Assembly: GCA_046297455.1 (NCBI GenBank)
Contig: JBKBIT010000003.1
Span: forward strand, 124,001-188,000
DNA from: ZYF759 sp046297455
Lineage (GTDB): Bacteria > Pseudomonadota > Alphaproteobacteria > Rhizobiales > Rhizobiaceae
DNA: 64,000 bases
Direction: 5' to 3'
Shown: one piece after another, positions 36,617 to 45,369 of the stretch
Position numbering within the stretch: the stretch's first letter is position 1
Layout of the letters: every line of letters begins with the position of its first letter
Program-made: the position numbers and the translations under genes
The notes under the pieces: generated by a model
The model's database searches: none
Told to the model about the DNA's origin: nothing
What the model saw: the letters and a program-made list of their open reading frames with translations, nothing else

Positions 36617-37399
36617 TTGACAGAGAAGAAGGGCAACAGTCTCGAGCGCGTACTGGCCGTACTGGCAGTCTTCACGGAAGACCGGCTGGAGTGGTCGCCC
36701 GAGGAACTGATGGCGGAACTCGGCTACAGCCGTCCCACGCTCTATCGCTATCTCAAAACGCTCAAGGAGGCAGGCTTGCTGTCCTCCATGCCCAATGCCG
36801 GATTCACGCTGGGACCCAAGGTCGTGGAGATGGACTACCTCCTGCGCAAGTCCGATCCCCTCGTGCTCAAAGGGGAGCGCCATCTGGCTGACCTCGTCCG
36901 ACGTTTTCCCTGCACGGCCCTTCTGGTGCGGTGGTATGGCAACCGGATGCTGTGCGTGGATTCCCGGTGTTCCACGGCCAATCCGCTGTCCAGCTACCCG
37001 CGGGGCCGTCCGATGCCGATGGGACGCGGCGCCATCGCTCGGGCAATCATGGCCTTTCTGCCACGTCGCCAGATCCAGACTCGCATCGAGGAGAATTTCG
37101 CGGATTTGCGGTCTGTCGGCCTTGGCAACAGTGTCGAGGAAATCCACGACAGCCTGAAGCGGATTCGCCGGGTCGGCTATGCAGTCGCACATGGGGAGGT
37201 CACGTCCGGCGTGGTTGGCGTGGCCGCGCCGATCTTCGATGCTGGCCGTAGTCCTATTGCCAGCCTTTGCGTGACGATTGCCGACAGCCTGGTCAAAGAC
37301 AAGGATATCGAGGAAATCGGCAGCCAGGTCAAAAGCGTCGTGGAGGAACTGAGCCGGGAGTTGTCTGAAAGCAGGCAGGGCATAAGCGAGAAAACGTGA
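36617..37399 (+). CDS. IclR-family transcriptional regulator
   Basis: The 260-residue protein has an N-terminal winged helix (NSLERVLAVLAVFTE; YSRPTLYRYLKTLKEAGLL) and a C-terminal IclR effector domain (MGRGAIARAIMAF; GVVGVAAPIFD). No ATG is available before the conserved domain. TTG at 36617 gives the normal family length and is preferred to a GTG at 36497. It lies 136 bp upstream of the aldehyde dehydrogenase-monooxygenase pair and probably controls it. Confidence 0.85.
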   Translation: MTEKKGNSLERVLAVLAVFTEDRLEWSPEELMAELGYSRPTLYRYLKTLKEAGLLSSMPNAGFTLGPKVVEMDYLLRKSDPLVLKGERHLADLVRRFPCTALLVRWYGNRMLCVDSRCSTANPLSSYPRGRPMPMGRGAIARAIMAFLPRRQIQTRIEENFADLRSVGLGNSVEEIHDSLKRIRRVGYAVAHGEVTSGVVGVAAPIFDAGRSPIASLCVTIADSLVKDKDIEEIGSQVKSVVEELSRELSESRQGISEKT

Positions 37400-37535
37400 C
37401 TCATGCCGTCAGGCGGCTTGGCAGCAATCTCATAGGGCGAGAAGTCGCGTTGACTTCGATCGACTTGCTGGCCATCTTCGCCCGGCGTGTCGGCGGCGGT
37501 CCCGCCGCTCGGACTGATCCAACAGGGAGAAACCC

Positions 37536-38987
37536 ATGGAAGCCCGGCTTTCCCGTGCCGACAACTATATTGGTGGCCAATGGGTTGTTGCGGATGATGT
37601 GGGCGAAAGCACCAATCCCGCAAACGGTGCCGTGCTGGGACGCTACAGCCTGGGCACGCGAGCGATCGCCGACCAGGCTGCCGCGCTGGCTCGGCGGACT
37701 TTCCAGGAGGGCACCTGGGCTGCTTCGCCTCGGCTGCGCGCCGCCGTCCTTTTCGAGATCGCCGATCGCCTGGAAGCAGCAAGGCAGGAGATCGCCGATC
37801 TCATCGTGGCCGAAAACGGAAAGCTGCGGGCTGAGGCCAATGGCGAGGTGATGGGCGCCATATCCGAGACCCGCTATTATGCCGGTCTCGCCCGCACTGT
37901 GTTGGGCCGCACGCTGGAAACCGCGCCTGGCAACTTCTCGATGATGAACCGCGAGCCTGCCGGCGTGGCTGCCATCATCGTTCCCTGGAACGCACCGCTC
38001 ACGTTGCTGATGCGTTCGCTGGCGCCGGCTCTGGCGGCCGGCTGCACCACCGTGATCAAGCCCGCCCCGCAGACGCCGCTCATTCATCGCCGGGTCCTGC
38101 AGGCCATCCACGAGTGTCAATCGCTGCCTGTCGGCGTCATCAACTCGGTCAACGAGAACGGGATCGAGGTGGGTGAAGCGCTGGTTGCATCGGAGGACAT
38201 CGACGTCATTTCCTTCACCGGCTCGAGCGCCACCGGCAAGCGCATCATGGCGGGCGCGGCCCCGACACTGAAACGCCTGTCGCTGGAACTCGGCGGCAAG
38301 GCGCCCGCCGTCATCTTCGACGATGCCGATCTCGATGTCGCTGTGAAGGAACTGACTCACGGATCGCTGGTCATGGCCGGTCAGATCTGCGTGGCCGCCG
38401 CCCGCTTCCTCGTCCATGATCGGATCGTCGGCGACTTTACCGCCCGCATCAAATCCGCTTTCGAGCGGGTCCGCGTCGGCCCCGGCCATGATCCGAAGAG
38501 CCAGATGGGCTCGCTCATCGACCGGCCCAGCCAGAAGCGCCAGGCGGCCCTTGTCGAGCAGGCGGGCGACGAAGGCGAACTGGTGCTGAAGGGCTCCATA
38601 CCCGGCGGCGACCTCGCCAACGGCGCCTTCATCACGCCGACACTTTTCCGGATCGACGATCTGAAATCGCCGCTCGTCCAGGAAGAACTGTTCGGTCCGA
38701 TCGTCTCCATCGAGACCTTCGGCGACGAGGCGGAGGCCGTACACAAGGCCAATGCGACGCGCTACGGCCTGGCGGCCAGCCTGTTCACGCGCGACCTGGC
38801 GCGCGCCACCCGCGTCAGCCGTGCCATCCGCGCCGGCACAGTCTGGCTCAACTGCCACACCCGGCTTTTTGCGGAGGGCGAGACTGGCGGTTACGGCCAG
38901 TCCGGTCTCGGCCGGCTGCACGGCGTGGAAGGTCTCGATGACTTCCTTGAGACCAAGCACGTCTATCTGGAGGCGGGCAAGGTGTGA
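37536..38987 (+). CDS. NAD(P)-dependent aldehyde dehydrogenase
   Basis: The enzyme oxidises an aldehyde to the acid or CoA-independent product. The 483 residues carry PWNAPL, the cofactor loop FTGSSATGKRIM, the general-base Glu in LELGGKAP and the catalytic Cys in GQICVAA. C-terminal EELFGPIV is typical of the betaine-aldehyde/benzaldehyde group. Its end overlaps the next gene by 4 bp (GTGA), so the dehydrogenase and the flavin monooxygenase are translationally coupled. The substrate is unknown. Confidence 0.9.
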   Translation: MEARLSRADNYIGGQWVVADDVGESTNPANGAVLGRYSLGTRAIADQAAALARRTFQEGTWAASPRLRAAVLFEIADRLEAARQEIADLIVAENGKLRAEANGEVMGAISETRYYAGLARTVLGRTLETAPGNFSMMNREPAGVAAIIVPWNAPLTLLMRSLAPALAAGCTTVIKPAPQTPLIHRRVLQAIHECQSLPVGVINSVNENGIEVGEALVASEDIDVISFTGSSATGKRIMAGAAPTLKRLSLELGGKAPAVIFDDADLDVAVKELTHGSLVMAGQICVAAARFLVHDRIVGDFTARIKSAFERVRVGPGHDPKSQMGSLIDRPSQKRQAALVEQAGDEGELVLKGSIPGGDLANGAFITPTLFRIDDLKSPLVQEELFGPIVSIETFGDEAEAVHKANATRYGLAASLFTRDLARATRVSRAIRAGTVWLNCHTRLFAEGETGGYGQSGLGRLHGVEGLDDFLETKHVYLEAGKV

Positions 38988-40594
38988 CCGCCGAGGCAGA
39001 CAAGGTGAAGCGGATCCAGGAAACCGAAATCGTCATCATCGGCGGCGGCCCGGTTGGCATGGGGTTGGCCATCGAGCTCGGCCAGCGCGGCATCTCGACG
39101 ATCGTCGTCGAGCAGCACGAGCCGCTGCAGAAGGTTCCCAAGGGGCAGAACCTGACCCAGCGCACCATGGAGCACTTCCATTTCTGGGGTGCGGAGAAAC
39201 AGCTTCGTGCCGCCCGCACGATCCCGCCCCAATACGGTATTGGCGGCTTGACGGCCTACGGCACGCTGACCTCCGGCTACCATTATGACTGGTTCCGTCG
39301 CGAGCTTGTCCGACCCTTTTATTTCAAGGACAACGAACGCCTGCCCCAATACGCCACTGAAAGAGTGATGCGCGAGCGGGTGGCCGAGCTTCCTTCGGTC
39401 AAGGTCCTCTATGGATGGACCGGTTCCGCCGTGCGGCAGGATGAAGCCGGCGTATGCGTCACGGCAACTGGCGAGCGCAATGAAGCCGATATCGAAATAC
39501 GGGCGGCCTATGCGGTAGGCTGCGACGGCAGTCGCTCGGTCGTGCGAGGGCAGGCTGGCATTGGCGAGACCCGTTCCCGACACAACAAGAAGATGGTGCT
39601 GCTGGTTTTCCGTGCGCCGCAGCTTCACGCGCTGCTCGAGCGCTTTCCCGGAAAGCAGTTCTACAACGTGCTCCACCCGGATCTCGATGGCTACTGGCAG
39701 TTCTTCGGTCGCGTTGACCTCGAGGGCAGCTTCTTTTTCCATGCGCCTGTGCCCGATGAAACGACACGCGACAATTTCGATTTCGCGGCCTGTCTGCATC
39801 GCGCGGCCGGTGCGGAATTCGATGTCGAATTCGAGCATATCGGCTTCTGGGACCTGAGGGTCGCCATCGCGAACGATTATGAAAAGGGAAGGGTCTTTAT
39901 TGCCGGTGATGCCGCCCACAGCCATCCGCCCTATGGCGGTTATGGTATCAATACCGGCTTCGAGGATGCGCACAATCTGGGCTGGAAACTGGCCGCTGTG
40001 CTGCGCGGCTGGGGTGGACCGAAGCTTCTGGCCAGCTATGGCCAGGAACGACGTCCGGTGTTTGTTTCTACCGCTCGAGATTTCATCGAAAAAGCGATCG
40101 AAACGGACCGTTCGTTTGTGAACAGCTTCAATCCCAACCGGGACAGAACCGCATTCGAGACTGCATGGCGGCAGCGCACCGAAAGCGCCAGCGTCGAGAT
40201 CGATCTTTTCGAACCGCACTACGCCGGATCGCCGATCGTCTTCGGCGACGACGGTGCCACCAGTGGTGCCGTCGGCGGCCACACCTATCGCGCGCGTGCC
40301 GGCCATCATCTTGCTCCGCGAGGGCTCTCTTCAGGTATCAATGTCTTCGAAGCACTCGGCGAGGGGTTCACGCTGTTGGCGCTTGATGGCGATGCGACAA
40401 CGGTGGCGGCCTTTCGTGATGCCGCTGCCAAGATGCGCATGCCGCTCGAAATACTGGAGGACAGTCGCACCGAAGAACGCGAGTTGTACGAAGCGCGCTA
40501 TATTCTCGTGCGGCCGGATCAGTTCGTGGCCTGGGTGGCCGACGATGACCCTGGCGACCCGGCCACGATCCTGATGAGGGCCATCGGCGGCTAA
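38984..40594 (+). CDS. FAD-dependent aromatic-ring hydroxylase-like monooxygenase
   Basis: The 536 residues have the GxGxxG FAD fold (IIGGGPVGMGLAIEL, about residues 18-32), the DG motif in AVGCDGSRSVVR and the second FAD motif FIAGDAAHSHPPYGG, as in the PheA/TfdB-like group A flavin hydroxylases. A thioredoxin-like C-terminal domain follows. It starts with GTG inside the dehydrogenase stop. With the IclR regulator it forms a small catabolic unit, likely for a phenolic compound and its aldehyde; the compound cannot be named from sequence. Confidence 0.88.
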   Translation: MTAEADKVKRIQETEIVIIGGGPVGMGLAIELGQRGISTIVVEQHEPLQKVPKGQNLTQRTMEHFHFWGAEKQLRAARTIPPQYGIGGLTAYGTLTSGYHYDWFRRELVRPFYFKDNERLPQYATERVMRERVAELPSVKVLYGWTGSAVRQDEAGVCVTATGERNEADIEIRAAYAVGCDGSRSVVRGQAGIGETRSRHNKKMVLLVFRAPQLHALLERFPGKQFYNVLHPDLDGYWQFFGRVDLEGSFFFHAPVPDETTRDNFDFAACLHRAAGAEFDVEFEHIGFWDLRVAIANDYEKGRVFIAGDAAHSHPPYGGYGINTGFEDAHNLGWKLAAVLRGWGGPKLLASYGQERRPVFVSTARDFIEKAIETDRSFVNSFNPNRDRTAFETAWRQRTESASVEIDLFEPHYAGSPIVFGDDGATSGAVGGHTYRARAGHHLAPRGLSSGINVFEALGEGFTLLALDGDATTVAAFRDAAAKMRMPLEILEDSRTEERELYEARYILVRPDQFVAWVADDDPGDPATILMRAIGG

Positions 40595-40601
40595 GGGGGA
40601 C

Positions 40602-42086
40602 TCAGGTTCCGCAGAAGGTCTGCGCGACCCGCTCGTCGGGCTGCGGCGGACGCGCAAACTCCTCGCGGCCGGGTTGCTCTTCGAAGGGGCGGGCCAGTAC
40701 GAAGTTGAGCTCGTGGAAGGGATTGAAGTCATCCCTTTCGACCGCCGCCCGGATGACTGCCTCTACCAGATGGTTGCGGGGGATGTATTTCGGGTTCACC
40801 GCCAGCATCGCCTTGCGTCGCTGTTCAGGCGACGCGGCCTCCCGCGCCATCCGCTGCCGCCAGCGGGCCGCCCAGCTGTCGAATGCATCCGCGTCCGCAA
40901 ACAGGGAGCGAGTGTTGCTGTTGTCGCTTGAACCCGCGTCCTCGGACAATGCGCGGAAGGTCAATGTGAAATCCGCCCTCGCATCGCCCATCACCTGGAA
41001 CAGGTCGCGAAAGAGAGCGGCATCCTCATCCTGCTCCGAGTCGAGGCCGAGCTTGCGCCGCAGCCCCGCCTGAAGCGCGGCGTTGAAGACACCGGGAAAT
41101 TCTTCCAGCCTCGCCTGTGCCTCGGCGATGGCGTGTTCCTCGTCCTCGCCCAGAAGCGGGATCAGCGTCTCGGCAAACCGGGTCAGGTTCCAGTGCGCAA
41201 TGTGGGGCTGGTTGCCGTAGGCGTAGCGCCCACCATGATCGATGGAGGAGAAAACGGTACCGGGATGGAACTCGTCCATGAAGGCGCAGGGGCCGTAGTC
41301 GATCGTCTCGCCCGCGATTGAGAAATTGTCGGTGTTCATGACGCCATGGATGAAGCCCAGATGCATCCAGCTTGCGACCAGCCGTGCCTGCGCCTCGATG
41401 ACTGCCGACAGAAGCCCGGCATAGAGCTTTTCCGTTCCCAGCAGATGGGGGTAGTGGCGTTCGATCACATGGTCGGCAAGCAGCCTGATGGCCTCGTTGT
41501 CTCCGCGTACCGCGAAATACTGGAAGGTGCCCACGCGGACATGGCTGGAAGCGACCCTGGCCAGAACGGCGCCGGGAAGCGCTGTTTCGCGAAAGACCGG
41601 CTCGCCCGTCTTGACTGCGGCCAACGCCCTTGTCGTTGCCACGCCGAGCACGGCCATTGCTTCGCTGACCACATATTCGCGCAGCACCGGGCCGATGGCC
41701 GAGCGTCCGTCGCCCATGCGCGAAAATGCGGTGCGGCCCGAACCCTTGAGCTGGATGTCGCGGCGTTTGCGGTTTCGGTCGATGACCTCCCCGAGAAGCA
41801 CGGCCCGGCCATCGCCGAGTTGCGGCACGAAATTGCCAAACTGATGACCGGCATAGGCTTGGGCAATCGGGTCGGCAGCGCCTGGCAGCCTGTTGCCCGC
41901 CATCGCTTCAACACCTTCTGCCCCTTCCAGCCAGTCCGGGTCGATTCCCAGTTCCTCAGCCAGCGCGCGGTTCGCCTTGATCAGCGAGGGTGCCGCGACC
42001 GGGGTTGGCGGCCGGCGTTCGAAAAAGCGATCTGGCAGGGCTGCGTAGGAATTGTCGAAACGGATCGGCTGCTGGTGTTCGTTCAT
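40602..42086 (-). CDS. selO: SelO-family protein adenylyltransferase (YdiU)
   Basis: SelO is a pseudokinase-fold enzyme that transfers AMP to protein hydroxyls and protects against oxidative stress. The 494 residues contain LPGAADPIAQAYAGHQFGNF, QLGDGRAVLLGE, the QLKGSGRTAFSR nucleotide-binding region, GVMNTDNFSIAGETIDYGP (catalytic/metal residues) and KYIPRNH. The C-terminus is FCGT, with a Cys third from the end, the position held by selenocysteine in animal SelO. MNEHQQPIRFDN is chosen as start. It is divergent from the arsenic operon, 209 bp apart. Confidence 0.92.
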   Translation of the reverse strand: MNEHQQPIRFDNSYAALPDRFFERRPPTPVAAPSLIKANRALAEELGIDPDWLEGAEGVEAMAGNRLPGAADPIAQAYAGHQFGNFVPQLGDGRAVLLGEVIDRNRKRRDIQLKGSGRTAFSRMGDGRSAIGPVLREYVVSEAMAVLGVATTRALAAVKTGEPVFRETALPGAVLARVASSHVRVGTFQYFAVRGDNEAIRLLADHVIERHYPHLLGTEKLYAGLLSAVIEAQARLVASWMHLGFIHGVMNTDNFSIAGETIDYGPCAFMDEFHPGTVFSSIDHGGRYAYGNQPHIAHWNLTRFAETLIPLLGEDEEHAIAEAQARLEEFPGVFNAALQAGLRRKLGLDSEQDEDAALFRDLFQVMGDARADFTLTFRALSEDAGSSDNSNTRSLFADADAFDSWAARWRQRMAREAASPEQRRKAMLAVNPKYIPRNHLVEAVIRAAVERDDFNPFHELNFVLARPFEEQPGREEFARPPQPDERVAQTFCGT

Positions 42087-42207
42087 GACGTCGGTATCAA
42101 CGGCTGTTCTCGCCGCCTCCTCGTTTGTGCTCCGGTATATAGTCCAATTCGTGTCACCCACCACCGGCGCACTGAAGCCGCTTTCGGATCAAGCAGAACA
42201 GATGTGA

Positions 42208-42227
42208 ATTTCGATGTTTGTCGAAAT
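42208..42227. promoter_or_regulatory. ArsR-type operator 1
   Basis: ATTTCGA-N6-TCGAAAT, a perfect 7-bp dyad ending 4 bp before a candidate -35. An identical-arm copy lies 55 bp downstream. Confidence 0.6.
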
Positions 42228-42231
42228 ATGT

Positions 42232-42260
42232 TTGACGAATGGCGCGCGAGCCACTAGGCG
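42232..42260 (+). promoter_or_regulatory. Candidate ars promoter between the operators
   Basis: TTGACG (42232-42237), 17 bp, TAGGCG (42255-42260). The -10 is poor. Transcription would begin inside operator 2. Confidence 0.35.
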
Positions 42261-42262
42261 TT

Positions 42263-42282
42263 ATTTCGAAAAGAATCGAAAT
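42263..42282. promoter_or_regulatory. ArsR-type operator 2
   Basis: ATTTCGA-N6-TCGAAAT again, with both arms identical to operator 1, ending 13 bp before the arsH start codon. Confidence 0.6.
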
Positions 42283-42295
42283 AGGCTGATATCGA

Positions 42296-43027
42296 ATGTC
42301 CGGTCCCACCAACGACAACAACCATCTGCCGAATGTGGTCGAGGAGGCTTTTTCGCCGATCGACATGGAAGCGCTGTTCCAGGCCCCGCGTTCGACGCAC
42401 AAGCCCCGGATACTGATGCTCTATGGCTCCTTGCGCGAACGCTCCTATTCGCGACAGGCTACCGAGGAAGCTGCGCGCATTCTGGAGCGGTTCGGTGCCG
42501 AGGTGCGGATCTACGATCCTGCAGGGCTGCCGCTACCCGATTCCGTGTCCCCCGATCATCCGAAGGTCGCGGAATTGCGGGACCTGTCACTCTGGTCGGA
42601 AGGTCAGGTCTGGTGCTCGCCCGAGCGCCACGGCGCGATGACAGGGATCATGAAGACCCAGATCGACTGGCTTCCACTGTCGATGGGTGGCGTTCGTCCT
42701 ACCCAGGGACGGACATTGGCGGTCATGCAGGTCTGCGGCGGATCGCAGAGCTTCAACGCCGTCAACCAGCTTCGCGTGCTCGGCCGCTGGATGCGCATGT
42801 TCACCATTCCCAATCAATCCTCGGTTGCCAAGGCGTTCGCCGAGTTCGACGCCGACGGGCGGATGAAGCCCTCACCCTACTACAACCGGATCGTCGACGT
42901 GATGGAGGAACTCGTGAAATTCACGCTGCTTCTGCGCGACCGCAGCGACTATCTCACCGACCGCTATTCCGAGCGTGTGGAAACGGCCGAAGAGGTTTCG
43001 CGTCGCGTCAATCTAAGGTCGATCTGA
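42296..43027 (+). CDS. arsH: ArsH, NADPH-dependent FMN organoarsenical oxidase
   Basis: ArsH oxidises trivalent methyl- or aryl-arsenicals to less toxic pentavalent forms and also acts as a flavin or quinone reductase in the cytosol. The 243 residues show the FMN-binding GSLRERSYSR (about 44-53), YDPAGLPLPD, WCSPERHGAMTGIMKTQIDW and GRTLAVMQVCGGSQSFN. These features separate ArsH from other NADPH-FMN reductases. It is first in an arsH-arsR-MFS operon behind a double operator. No arsC or arsB is present nearby. Confidence 0.93.
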   Translation: MSGPTNDNNHLPNVVEEAFSPIDMEALFQAPRSTHKPRILMLYGSLRERSYSRQATEEAARILERFGAEVRIYDPAGLPLPDSVSPDHPKVAELRDLSLWSEGQVWCSPERHGAMTGIMKTQIDWLPLSMGGVRPTQGRTLAVMQVCGGSQSFNAVNQLRVLGRWMRMFTIPNQSSVAKAFAEFDADGRMKPSPYYNRIVDVMEELVKFTLLLRDRSDYLTDRYSERVETAEEVSRRVNLRSI

Positions 43028-43062
43028 GTTCGGATGGAACGCGACTTGAGGAGCTTGCTGTG

Positions 43063-43416
43063 ATGGCCTGCATCACGCTCGAAGGCGCCGCGCGCCAGCT
43101 TGAAGCGCTGGGCAATCCGACGCGGCTCAACATATATCGGATCCTCGTGCGGGCCGGTGCGGAGGGGCTGCCTGTCGGTGCTGTACAGGAACGTCTGGGC
43201 ATTCCCGCCTCGACCCTGTCGCATCATTGCAAGCGCCTGCTGGACACGGGATTGATCACGCAGGAGCGCCAGGCGACGACGCTCATCTGCCGCGCCAACT
43301 ACGCTGTGATGAGCGGGCTCCTGGGCTTCCTGGCGGACGAATGCTGCGTGGAAGGAACGATGCCGGACCTGGCCGATTTCGCTGGTGCCGACATAGCGAG
43401 AGGGCCTTCGAGGTGA
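43063..43416 (+). CDS. arsR: ArsR/SmtB-family repressor
   Basis: The 117-residue winged-helix protein (LEALGNPTRLNIYRIL; GIPASTLSHHCKRLLDTGLI, recognition helix) carries a Cys pair near the C-terminus (DECCVEG), a likely As(III) site as in alphaproteobacterial ArsR proteins. It should release the two ATTTCGA dyads on arsenite binding. The ATG at 43063 or a GTG 3 bp earlier both suit GAGGAG. Its TGA overlaps the MFS gene start. Confidence 0.88.
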   Translation: MACITLEGAARQLEALGNPTRLNIYRILVRAGAEGLPVGAVQERLGIPASTLSHHCKRLLDTGLITQERQATTLICRANYAVMSGLLGFLADECCVEGTMPDLADFAGADIARGPSR

Positions 43417-44648
43417 GTGAAATCCGTGTGCCGGCCTCGGCCGTTTGGGCTCTCGGGCTAACCCAGATCACGGGCTACGGAACGCTCTATTACAGCTTCG
43501 CGATCCTTGCGCCCGCCATGGCGCGGGACTTTGCGCTATCGCAACAATGGATTTTCGGCGCCCTGTCGCTGGCGCTCTTCGCCGGCAGCCTGCTGGCGCC
43601 CACGGCCGGGCGGCTGGCGGACCTTTTCGGCGCGGGCCGCGTCATGTCCTGGGGATCGGCGGCGGCGGCCCTCGGCCTTGTCGCGGCCGGCCTGGCTCCC
43701 AACGCGGCCTTGTTCGCCGCGGCGCTGATCTTCATGGAACTGGCGGCCTGCTTCGTCCTCTATGCGACGGCCTTCGTCGCGATCGTTCAGCTCGGCAATA
43801 CGGGTGCTGCGCGCAGCATCACCCATCTGACGCTGATCGCTGGCTTCGCCTCGACCGTCTTCTGGCCGCTGACCACGGCGCTGCATGCAGAGCTTTCGTG
43901 GCGCGAGGTGTATTTCGTGTTCGCTGCGCTGAACCTGTGCCTATGCCTGCCCATCCATCTGTGGCTGAGGCGCCGGCCGCGCCCCGCTGCCTCAACCACC
44001 CCCGAATCGGAGCCGGCCGCGCCTGCCCCGGACGAACGCCCAGTCGGCGAAGGACGGCGCAGCATGGCCTTCCTGTGGATGATGGGCGGTTTCGCCGCTG
44101 CCGGCTTCGTGCTGTCGGCCGTGTTGCTGCACATGGTCCCGCTGCTGACGGCACTCGGGCTCGGCACGGCCGGCGTGCTCGTCTCAACGTTGTTCGGCCC
44201 CTCGCAGGTGGCGAGCCGACTCATCAACATGGTGTTCGGGGGCCGTCTCCCGCAGACGATCCTGGCGGTGATCGCAACGACCCTGCTCGCTGCCGGTCTC
44301 ACCTTGCTCCTGACCGGCGCGCCGAACGTGGCCGCCATCGCGATCTTCGTCGTGCTATTTGGCCTCGGGTCCGGTCTGATCTCCATCGTGGGCGGCACGC
44401 TGCCGCTGGAGGTGTTCGGACGCGTCGGGTATGGCGCACGCGTCGGCTGGATGAGCGCGGCGCGCCAGTTCACTTCGGCCTTTGCGCCGTTTCTCCTGGC
44501 CGTCATGATGGCGGGCCTTTCGGTCGGGCTCTCGCTGGCCGTGCTGCTCGCCATGGCGCTTGTCGGCGTGCTGGCCTTCGCCGTGATCGTTTGGCTGCAG
44601 CGATTGTCCACACCGGTCGTGCCAACCAAGGACCCGTCCCCGGCCTGA
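43413..44648 (+). CDS. MFS transporter of the ars operon
   Basis: The 411-residue protein has about 12 hydrophobic helices and an MFS loop between helices 2 and 3 (GRLADLFGAGRVM). A proline-rich cytosolic loop lies near residue 190. The GTG start overlaps the arsR stop (GTGA), so it is coupled to arsR. By position it likely exports an arsenic species; MFS exporters such as ArsK or ArsJ are known in related operons, but I cannot assign it to either. Confidence 0.85.
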   Translation: MSEIRVPASAVWALGLTQITGYGTLYYSFAILAPAMARDFALSQQWIFGALSLALFAGSLLAPTAGRLADLFGAGRVMSWGSAAAALGLVAAGLAPNAALFAAALIFMELAACFVLYATAFVAIVQLGNTGAARSITHLTLIAGFASTVFWPLTTALHAELSWREVYFVFAALNLCLCLPIHLWLRRRPRPAASTTPESEPAAPAPDERPVGEGRRSMAFLWMMGGFAAAGFVLSAVLLHMVPLLTALGLGTAGVLVSTLFGPSQVASRLINMVFGGRLPQTILAVIATTLLAAGLTLLLTGAPNVAAIAIFVVLFGLGSGLISIVGGTLPLEVFGRVGYGARVGWMSAARQFTSAFAPFLLAVMMAGLSVGLSLAVLLAMALVGVLAFAVIVWLQRLSTPVVPTKDPSPA

Positions 44649-44652
44649 CTAT

Positions 44653-45234
44653 CTATTCGGCACGCCGCCCCAGAGCCTTCATCCGCGCGGGCCATTTGCT
44701 TCGCTTGTCGCTGCCACCCATCGTCACCATCCCGATCAAGGTCGTGCGCACCGGATTGAACCCGACAAAACGCAATATGCTGCGCCGAAGGCCGGCCACG
44801 CCGTGCGACAGGAAATAGAGGCGGTAGACGAAGGCCGGCATGCCCATCGTCACCACCATGCGCGCGGAGCGGCCCGAAAGCAGCGTCTTTGGTCCCTTGT
44901 CGCCATATTCGAAGGCGACGCCCGGCCGCAGCACCTGCTCCAGAAAGGACTTTAGCATGGCCGGCATGGTGCCGAGCCAGAGCGGGAACACGAACACGAC
45001 GTGCTCGGCCCGCATGACCGCATCGGCTGCTGCCTTGAGGCTTTCGGGAACGCCGCCCTTCTCGAACTCGGTCTGGGTGCGCAGATAGGGAATCTCCAGA
45101 TCTGCGATCGAGATCGTCTCGACCGAATGACCGCCCTCGCGCGCGCCTTCGGCATAGGCTTGCGCGAGTGCCGCGCACAGCCGCTCCGGGCTGCCGTCCG
45201 GATGGCCGTTGATGACGAGAACCTTGCGCGTCAT
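44653..45234 (-). CDS. Flavodoxin-fold NAD(P)H oxidoreductase
   Basis: The 193 residues fit the MdaB/KefF/NQO-like group: VLVINGHPDGSPERLC at the N-terminus for flavin phosphate binding and FPLWLGTMPAMLKSFLEQVL in the middle. A cytosolic quinone or nitro reductase role is likely. The start MTRKVLV follows AAGGA. It ends 4 bp from the convergent MFS gene and is divergent from the CoA synthetase-acetyltransferase gene, sharing the region that contains a FixK box. Confidence 0.83.
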   Translation of the reverse strand: MTRKVLVINGHPDGSPERLCAALAQAYAEGAREGGHSVETISIADLEIPYLRTQTEFEKGGVPESLKAAADAVMRAEHVVFVFPLWLGTMPAMLKSFLEQVLRPGVAFEYGDKGPKTLLSGRSARMVVTMGMPAFVYRLYFLSHGVAGLRRSILRFVGFNPVRTTLIGMVTMGGSDKRSKWPARMKALGRRAE

Positions 45235-45296
45235 GGCACCATTCCTTCGCGTGGATGTTACCGTTGTCCGAATATCCTTGTTCCCGTGTCGAGACG

Positions 45297-45310
45297 TTGA
45301 CCTCAATCAA
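45297..45310 (+). promoter_or_regulatory. FixK/FNR box upstream of the acyl-CoA synthetase/GNAT gene
   Basis: TTGAC-CTCA-ATCAA is a full anaerobox. A -10-like CATAAG lies at 45333-45338, the spacing expected for a class II activator site centred at -41.5. Confidence 0.65.
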
Positions 45311-45369
45311 CCTGCGGTCTGAACTGGCGGCCCATAAGGAACAACCTGCGCAAGCGATGGAGTGACCCG

